In this document: positions 59,492 to 64,000 of the stretch, one piece after another | Position numbering within the stretch: the stretch's first letter is position 1 | Layout: every line of letters starts with the position of its first letter | The notes under the pieces: model-generated | The model's input: only the letters and a program-made list of their open reading frames with translations | Database searches by the model: none | What the model was told of the DNA's origin: nothing | NCBI GenBank assembly: GCA_964586395.1 | Contig: CAZPGP010000002.1 | Location: 1 to 64,000 of the forward strand | Origin: DATEFF01 sp964586395 | GTDB taxonomy: Bacteria; Patescibacteriota; Saccharimonadia; Saccharimonadales; EFPC-124 | Length of the DNA: 64,000 bases | Direction: 5' to 3' | Made by a program: the position numbers and the translations under genes

Positions 59492-60667
59492 CTATTTCTG
59501 TACAAAGTAAACGTAGGCAAAGTAGCCTGCGACCGCGATCAACGCCAACGCAACAAGCGCAACAAAAATCTTGCCCCACATGCTTCCGCCGCCGCGGTGT
59601 TCATGGCTGGTCGATTCCACGAGTGGCGGGTGGTATTCCTTGGTGTCAAATACAGGGCGGGTCGTCTTGTCCGTAGTTTTTGGCTCCGGTCGGTATTGGT
59701 CAGGGATGGCCATCATGGCGGCGCCATGGAGATCGGGCTTGGCAGGCTCTTTGTCGTCAGACTTTTCGCCTTCCTTGGGAGCAAGCGGTGCTTTCTGCTT
59801 TTCCTTCTCAGGCTCTTCGAATGTGCCGTTGGCTTGCGGCGTCAGCTCGTCGGCGGAGTCTTCGGTTTTTTCCTCAACAGGTTTTGGAGGTTCTGGCTTT
59901 GGCTCATCTGCGGGTTTTGGTCTGAAATTAGAGAATGCACCAAGCGGCCGCTTCTCTACCTTAGCTTCGGCCAGGAATGGCGATACTGGCTCTGTCGATT
60001 CAGGTTCAGCGTCGGCTGTCTTGGCTGGCTTGCTCGGAACATCGTTGAAATCAAGCGGGTCCGGCCAAGCAACATCTTCGCCTGACTTCTTGTCATCTTC
60101 AGCTTGCTCTGGTGCTGGTTGCGACTCGGCTGGCTTAGGCTCTGCCGGGGTTTCGGGCCTTGGCTCAGCAACAGGCGTCGATGTTTTTGGCGCAATGTCG
60201 AGATCGAGTTTCAGACTACTCAGATCAGGAAGGCCAGGCTCTTCTGGCTCAGCCTTTGTTGCTGCCACTACCGGCACCTCAGGGATGATCTCATCACGCT
60301 TACTAACGGGCTGAACAGATACGCCCACACGAGTAGCCGACTTGCGTGGAGCGGGAGGTACGATGTCCATGAATGATCCGCGACGGGACCGAGTATCGCC
60401 TAGACGGTGCTTGGTAGGGGTGCTCGCCGACCTAATAGCAGGGGCTTCGGACGGGGCGGTCGGCGTTGAGGCGACAGGTTCTGGCTTTGGCTCGTTAGCA
60501 ACCGGCTCCGCGATAACCGGCGCGGACTTAGCTTCGACAGGCACGGATGACGGCGTTGTGGTGTTTACCTTGGGCGCAGGTGACTGAGCCGATGCTGGCT
60601 CGCCTGGCACCTTGGTCGCGAGGTTAGTCACGGCTTTGTCTAGTTCTTCAAAATCAAAATCATTCAT
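59492..60667 (-). CDS. Tail-anchored Pro/Glu-rich hypothetical protein
   Basis: 391 residues: about 360 residues of low-complexity Pro, Glu, Ala, Lys and Ser (disordered), then a single membrane helix at the extreme C-terminus (about 368-388, GKIFVALVALALIAVAGYFA). The body therefore lies in the cytoplasm. A short conserved-looking N-terminus (DFDFEELDKAVTNLAT) may be a docking motif. Not recognised. Starts 6 nt after tpiA, so probably in the glycolytic operon. Native composition. Confidence 0.8.
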   Translation of the reverse strand: MNDFDFEELDKAVTNLATKVPGEPASAQSPAPKVNTTTPSSVPVEAKSAPVIAEPVANEPKPEPVASTPTAPSEAPAIRSASTPTKHRLGDTRSRRGSFMDIVPPAPRKSATRVGVSVQPVSKRDEIIPEVPVVAATKAEPEEPGLPDLSSLKLDLDIAPKTSTPVAEPRPETPAEPKPAESQPAPEQAEDDKKSGEDVAWPDPLDFNDVPSKPAKTADAEPESTEPVSPFLAEAKVEKRPLGAFSNFRPKPADEPKPEPPKPVEEKTEDSADELTPQANGTFEEPEKEKQKAPLAPKEGEKSDDKEPAKPDLHGAAMMAIPDQYRPEPKTTDKTTRPVFDTKEYHPPLVESTSHEHRGGGSMWGKIFVALVALALIAVAGYFAYVYFVQK

Positions 60668-60673
60668 CTAAAT

Positions 60674-61450
60674 TCAATTATCCTTTGCCGTTTCTAAACC
60701 ATGGGCGCTGTCGATGATGGCGCTAAAGACCTTGGCCTTCAGGCTTGCACCGCCAACCAAAAGTCCGTCAATGCCTTCGGCACTCACAAATGAGCCCGAG
60801 TTCGAAGTGTCGACGCTACCCCCGTAAAGCACGCGAACCGTTTCGGCGGCTTTATCGCCAAAGAGCGCGCGAACGTGTTTGCGAATGAGCTTCACAACCT
60901 TTACGGCGTCAGCAACAACAGCGGATTCGCCGGTGCCGATAGCCCAGACTGGCTCGTAGGCAATCACCACGTCTTGAATCTCGTCACTACTGATATTGCG
61001 AAGTCCGGCAACAACTTGGTCGTGGATGACATGCGCTGTCTCACCTTCGTTCCGTTCGTGCTTGGTCTCGCCAACACACAGAATCGGCTTCATGCCATTA
61101 CGAAGTACTGCTTGAACTTTGTTGGCGACATCCTTGTTGGTCTCGCCAAAGATATGACGTCGCTCTGAGTGGCCGACGATAACATAGCTCACCAGACCTC
61201 GCATCTGCGTAGCCGAGACCTCGCCAGTGAACGCACCTGCGTCTTCGAAGTAACAGTTCTGAGCGCCGAGTCGGAACTTGCGATGATTTACCTGGAGCGA
61301 CAGAGACTGCAAGCCCAGAAGGTTCGGACACAGAACGACATCAACATCGCGATAGCTCGGCGCCTGCTCCTCGAGCTTGTGCAAATAGAGACTCGCCTGA
61401 CCGGTCGTAAAATGCATCTTCCAGTTACCGACAATCAGTTTTTTGGACAT
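60674..61450 (-). CDS. tpiA: Triosephosphate isomerase
   Basis: Interconverts dihydroxyacetone phosphate and glyceraldehyde 3-phosphate. 258 residues: GNWKMH (Lys about 11), VGHSERRHIFGE (His), AYEPVWAIGTG (catalytic Glu) and YGGSVDTSN. ATG 61450; TTG immediately before is in frame but not needed. Follows pgk by 76 nt in the same direction. Confidence 0.95.
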   Translation of the reverse strand: MSKKLIVGNWKMHFTTGQASLYLHKLEEQAPSYRDVDVVLCPNLLGLQSLSLQVNHRKFRLGAQNCYFEDAGAFTGEVSATQMRGLVSYVIVGHSERRHIFGETNKDVANKVQAVLRNGMKPILCVGETKHERNEGETAHVIHDQVVAGLRNISSDEIQDVVIAYEPVWAIGTGESAVVADAVKVVKLIRKHVRALFGDKAAETVRVLYGGSVDTSNSGSFVSAEGIDGLLVGGASLKAKVFSAIIDSAHGLETAKDN

Positions 61451-61526
61451 CAACGCTGCTCACCCGATTTATTCTTATGCTTTAATCCTACTATGTTTTG
61501 GCGTCGCTGACTAGATGGCGGCCTCT

Positions 61527-62756
61527 TTAGCTGTCCATGAGCGCCTCGACGCCCGGAAGTCGTTCGCCTGCCATCAGGTCGAGACTGGCGCTGCCGCCTG
61601 TCGAAACGTGACCAAAACTGCCACCCTTCTTGGGGTCCCAGTGCAAAGCAAAGTCAACAGTGTCGCCGCCGCCCACAATAGTCATGGCCTCCGCTTGGCG
61701 TTTTGCCATCGCATCGGCCAGATAGGCAGAGCCACTGCTAAACGCCTCCTTCTCGGTCACGCCCATCGTGCCGCTCCAGACGATCGTGCCAGCGTTGGCC
61801 AATAATTCCACGGCGTGGCTGATGGTGCGCGTGCCAATATCGACGATATATTCGTCTGGAGTTACCTCCGGCACACCCACAACCGTTCGACGCTGCTGCT
61901 CGCTCTCGATGTCGGTAGTCACCGCAACATCGACAGGCAGAAAAATAAATTCATCCACCGAACGCTTGCCCGAGACCTTACTCAGTGCGCGAGCATAAAT
62001 ATGCTGCAATGTTTCGGACTCATCATCGTCGTGCTTGCTCTTGCCGATCTCGTGGCCCTTGTACTGCAAAAAGGTGTTTGCCAGGGCGCCGCCGATAATA
62101 ATCTGGTCGGCCATATCCACGAAACGCTCCAGGACTTTGATCTTGTCGCTTACTTTTGCTCCGCCCACGATAGCAACCATTGGCCGCTTCGGATTCTCCA
62201 TCGCCGCCATGATAGTCGTGACTTCACGCTGAAGTAGAAGTCCAGAAACGCTCGGCAAATGATGCGTAATTGCCTCTGTACTGGCGTGCGCGCGGTGCAC
62301 CACGCCAAAACCGTCCTGCACAAAATACTTCGCGCCCGTATCGGTCATAAGCCGCTGCGCAAAGGCGTCGTCGTTGGCCTCTTCCTCGGGGTGGAAACGC
62401 AAATTCTCCAAAAGCACTACCTGGCCGCTGCCCATATTCTTAACCGCCTGGACAACGCGGTCGCCCACGCATTCTGGCACAAAGGCCACGTGCTCACCCA
62501 GTAGATCACTGAGACGTTCAGCCACAGGCGCCAAGCTAAGCCCTGGATTTGGCTGACCTTCTGGTCGCCCAAGGTGTGAACAGATCACAATCTGACAGCC
62601 GCGTTGGCGAAGTTCCTGTATTGTCGGCAATGATTGTGAAATACGGTAATCGTCGGCGACTTTCCCGTTCTCGAGCGGCACGTTGTAGTCAGCTCTCAGC
62701 AAAACGCGCTGACCATCCAAAGGCACATCCAAAATTGTTTTCTTGTAAAATGACAT
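61527..62756 (-). CDS. pgk: Phosphoglycerate kinase
   Basis: Transfers phosphate from 1,3-bisphosphoglycerate to ADP. 409 residues: LLRADYNVPLENG (substrate Asp/Asn), ICSHLGRPEGQ, VAIVGGAKVSDKIKVL and the C-terminal hinge GGGDTVDF. Full length. CGAACTTATG lies just upstream (62772-62780 on the minus strand), the same string as at insert junctions, although no insert is present here. Confidence 0.95.
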   Translation of the reverse strand: MSFYKKTILDVPLDGQRVLLRADYNVPLENGKVADDYRISQSLPTIQELRQRGCQIVICSHLGRPEGQPNPGLSLAPVAERLSDLLGEHVAFVPECVGDRVVQAVKNMGSGQVVLLENLRFHPEEEANDDAFAQRLMTDTGAKYFVQDGFGVVHRAHASTEAITHHLPSVSGLLLQREVTTIMAAMENPKRPMVAIVGGAKVSDKIKVLERFVDMADQIIIGGALANTFLQYKGHEIGKSKHDDDESETLQHIYARALSKVSGKRSVDEFIFLPVDVAVTTDIESEQQRRTVVGVPEVTPDEYIVDIGTRTISHAVELLANAGTIVWSGTMGVTEKEAFSSGSAYLADAMAKRQAEAMTIVGGGDTVDFALHWDPKKGGSFGHVSTGGSASLDLMAGERLPGVEALMDS

Positions 62757-62840
62757 CGATTTTATTTAAGCATAAGTTCGATGTTTTCTCACTACAAAGA
62801 ATAGACACGTTGGCTCTTTGGACAACCCTGTCTGTCGAGA

Positions 62841-64000
62841 TTACTCGAGGACGCGCACGCGAATAGTGTCGGTGTTGCCAGGAACGCCAGGCTGCTGGCC
62901 TGAGACGACCACGACAGTTGAACCAGCTTCGAAGAAGTCTTGCTCGCGTAGCTCTTTCGCTAGGTCGAGGCCAGCATTTTCGCCGTCTGGACGAAGGAAA
63001 CTCTTGTTCGCATACAGAAGCGTCAGCTGTTGAGCGACACGCGGAACAGATGTGACTGAAACGATCGGCATCGATGGGCGGTGACTGGCAATGCTGCGTG
63101 AAGTAGCGCCTGTCTTTGTTTCGCAGATGATGGCCTTGGCGCCAATCTGGTGGGCCAGGGTGGTCACCGCAGAACTGATTGAATCCTGACGACGGTCGTC
63201 ATTCAGGTCCTCCTCGTTGTAGAGAATCGGGCGAACTGGTTCGTGCTCTTGAGTGTAGAGAATCACGCGCTTCATTGTTGCGATAGCTTCGATTGGGTAA
63301 TTGCCCATGGCTGATTCTTCGCTCAGCATCAGACAGTCGGCGCCGCTAATAACTGCGGTCGCGATGTCGCTAACCTCGGCGCGGGTTGGCTCCGGACTGT
63401 CCACCATGCTCATAAGCATCTGCGTAGCAACAATGCTGATCTTGCCGTGCTTCTGGCAGAGGGCCAGGATGCGACGCTGCACGATAGGCACAACTTCTGG
63501 GCTAGCCTCAACGGCGAGGTCACCACGAGCGACCATTACACCGTCAGAAATCTTTACAATTTCCTCGAGATTTTCATCGGCAATTGCAGCCGGAGTTTCA
63601 ACCTTAGCAATAACTCGGACTTCTGAGCCCCTCTCCTTCAACATGTCCTTGAGGAGCTTGATGTCAGAGGCACTCTGCACAAAGCTCAACGCAACGTAGT
63701 CGTAATCTTGGGTAACGCCGAACTCGATGTCTTTCAGGTCTTTTGGCGTCAGGATGTCACCGCCAAAGTCAGTGTCAGGCAGGTTAATGCCTTTACGCTG
63801 CAGGACAAAACCGTCATTTTCAACGCGGACGTTTACAACGTTTTCTTCGGTGCTGAGGACAGTGGTGCGAACTTTGCCATCGTACATGTACAGGCGTTCG
63901 CCAGCTTTTACTTTCTTGCTGAGGTCGTACTGAATCGGGAATGTATTAGCGCCATCGTACTCACCCTTAAAGACAAGACGAAGCTCTTGGTCCTTGTGGA
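62841..64000 (-). CDS. pyk: Pyruvate kinase, 5' part outside the window
   Basis: Makes ATP and pyruvate from phosphoenolpyruvate. The frame stays open to the window edge, so the N-terminus is cut off. Visible are the active-site region VIAKVETPAAIADENLEEIV, DGVMVARGDLAVE, the K+/Mg site VATQMLMSMVDSPEPTRAEV and a C-terminal domain ending VRVLE. Upstream of pgk and tpiA on the same strand, 84 nt before pgk. Confidence 0.93.
   Translation of the reverse strand, partial: HKDQELRLVFKGEYDGANTFPIQYDLSKKVKAGERLYMYDGKVRTTVLSTEENVVNVRVENDGFVLQRKGINLPDTDFGGDILTPKDLKDIEFGVTQDYDYVALSFVQSASDIKLLKDMLKERGSEVRVIAKVETPAAIADENLEEIVKISDGVMVARGDLAVEASPEVVPIVQRRILALCQKHGKISIVATQMLMSMVDSPEPTRAEVSDIATAVISGADCLMLSEESAMGNYPIEAIATMKRVILYTQEHEPVRPILYNEEDLNDDRRQDSISSAVTTLAHQIGAKAIICETKTGATSRSIASHRPSMPIVSVTSVPRVAQQLTLLYANKSFLRPDGENAGLDLAKELREQDFFEAGSTVVVVSGQQPGVPGNTDTIRVRVLE

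Noticed and set aside
1..64000. CRISPR array, insertion sequence or prophage
   Set aside because: No regularly spaced repeats, transposase, integrase or phage structural cluster was found; the 4-TM holin-like and baseplate-J-like genes are chromosomal CPR families.

Overview
The window looks like the chromosome of a Patescibacteria/CPR bacterium, most likely Candidatus Saccharibacteria (TM7). The basis is gene content: a baseplate-J-like protein, an FtsA-like ATPase, RuvX and MltG in one run; an alanyl-tRNA synthetase that ends after the editing domain; a short UvrC; lower glycolysis; LysM/CHAP and G5/Rpf wall enzymes. Many native genes also have a -10 box only 6-13 nt before the start codon, implying leaderless or near-leaderless mRNA. 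The genetic code is standard. The taxonomic call is an inference from gene content, not a search.

Native backbone, left to right: tRNA-Leu, a solute-binding protein, SecG and a 4-TM protein (1-3.4 kb); M13 peptidase and UvrC (3.4-6.9); TrhO (8.1-9.0); a two-gene ABC exporter behind a 48-codon ORF (9.6-13.4); scaffold gap 1; L25, a GH13 enzyme and DedA (13.5-17); GpmA and enolase (17.4-19.3); UvrA (20.3-23.1); PGPGW and a membrane protein facing exonuclease I (24-26.3); scaffold gap 2 in an unassigned GC-rich block (26.3-27.2); Obg, LysM/CHAP, MltG, RuvX, baseplate-J and FtsA-like proteins (27.7-35); AlaRS (36.2-38.1); a sulfur-relay and tRNA-thiolation cluster with MetG and TatD (39-45.3); PgeF, RsmA, PPC, G5/Rpf and NUDIX (48.5-52.2); a beta-helix protein (53.6-55); PcrA (56.9-59.1); a tail-anchored protein, TpiA, Pgk and Pyk (59.5-64).

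The striking feature is about 20 short inserts between these genes, called C1-C20 here, holding 21 genes. Each usually has its own sigma70-type promoter, a 5' UTR with a Shine-Dalgarno site, and one visibly more GC-rich gene, often with a GTG or TTG start. A long GC-rich hairpin without a U-tract follows. At 13 ends the insert then closes with an AT-rich decamer close to TTGAAMTTAT. Most products are unrecognised: small membrane or secreted proteins, small beta-rich proteins, one TPM-domain protein, and one- and two-module versions of a likely DNA-binding protein. Several inserts stop 0-3 nt from the stop codon of a convergent native gene. This mosaic is the best candidate here for an undescribed system. 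What moves or maintains it is not visible: no integrase or transposase is present.

No rRNA, CRISPR array, insertion sequence or prophage was seen. Two 100-N gaps (13373-13472 and 26456-26555) show the sequence is a scaffold.
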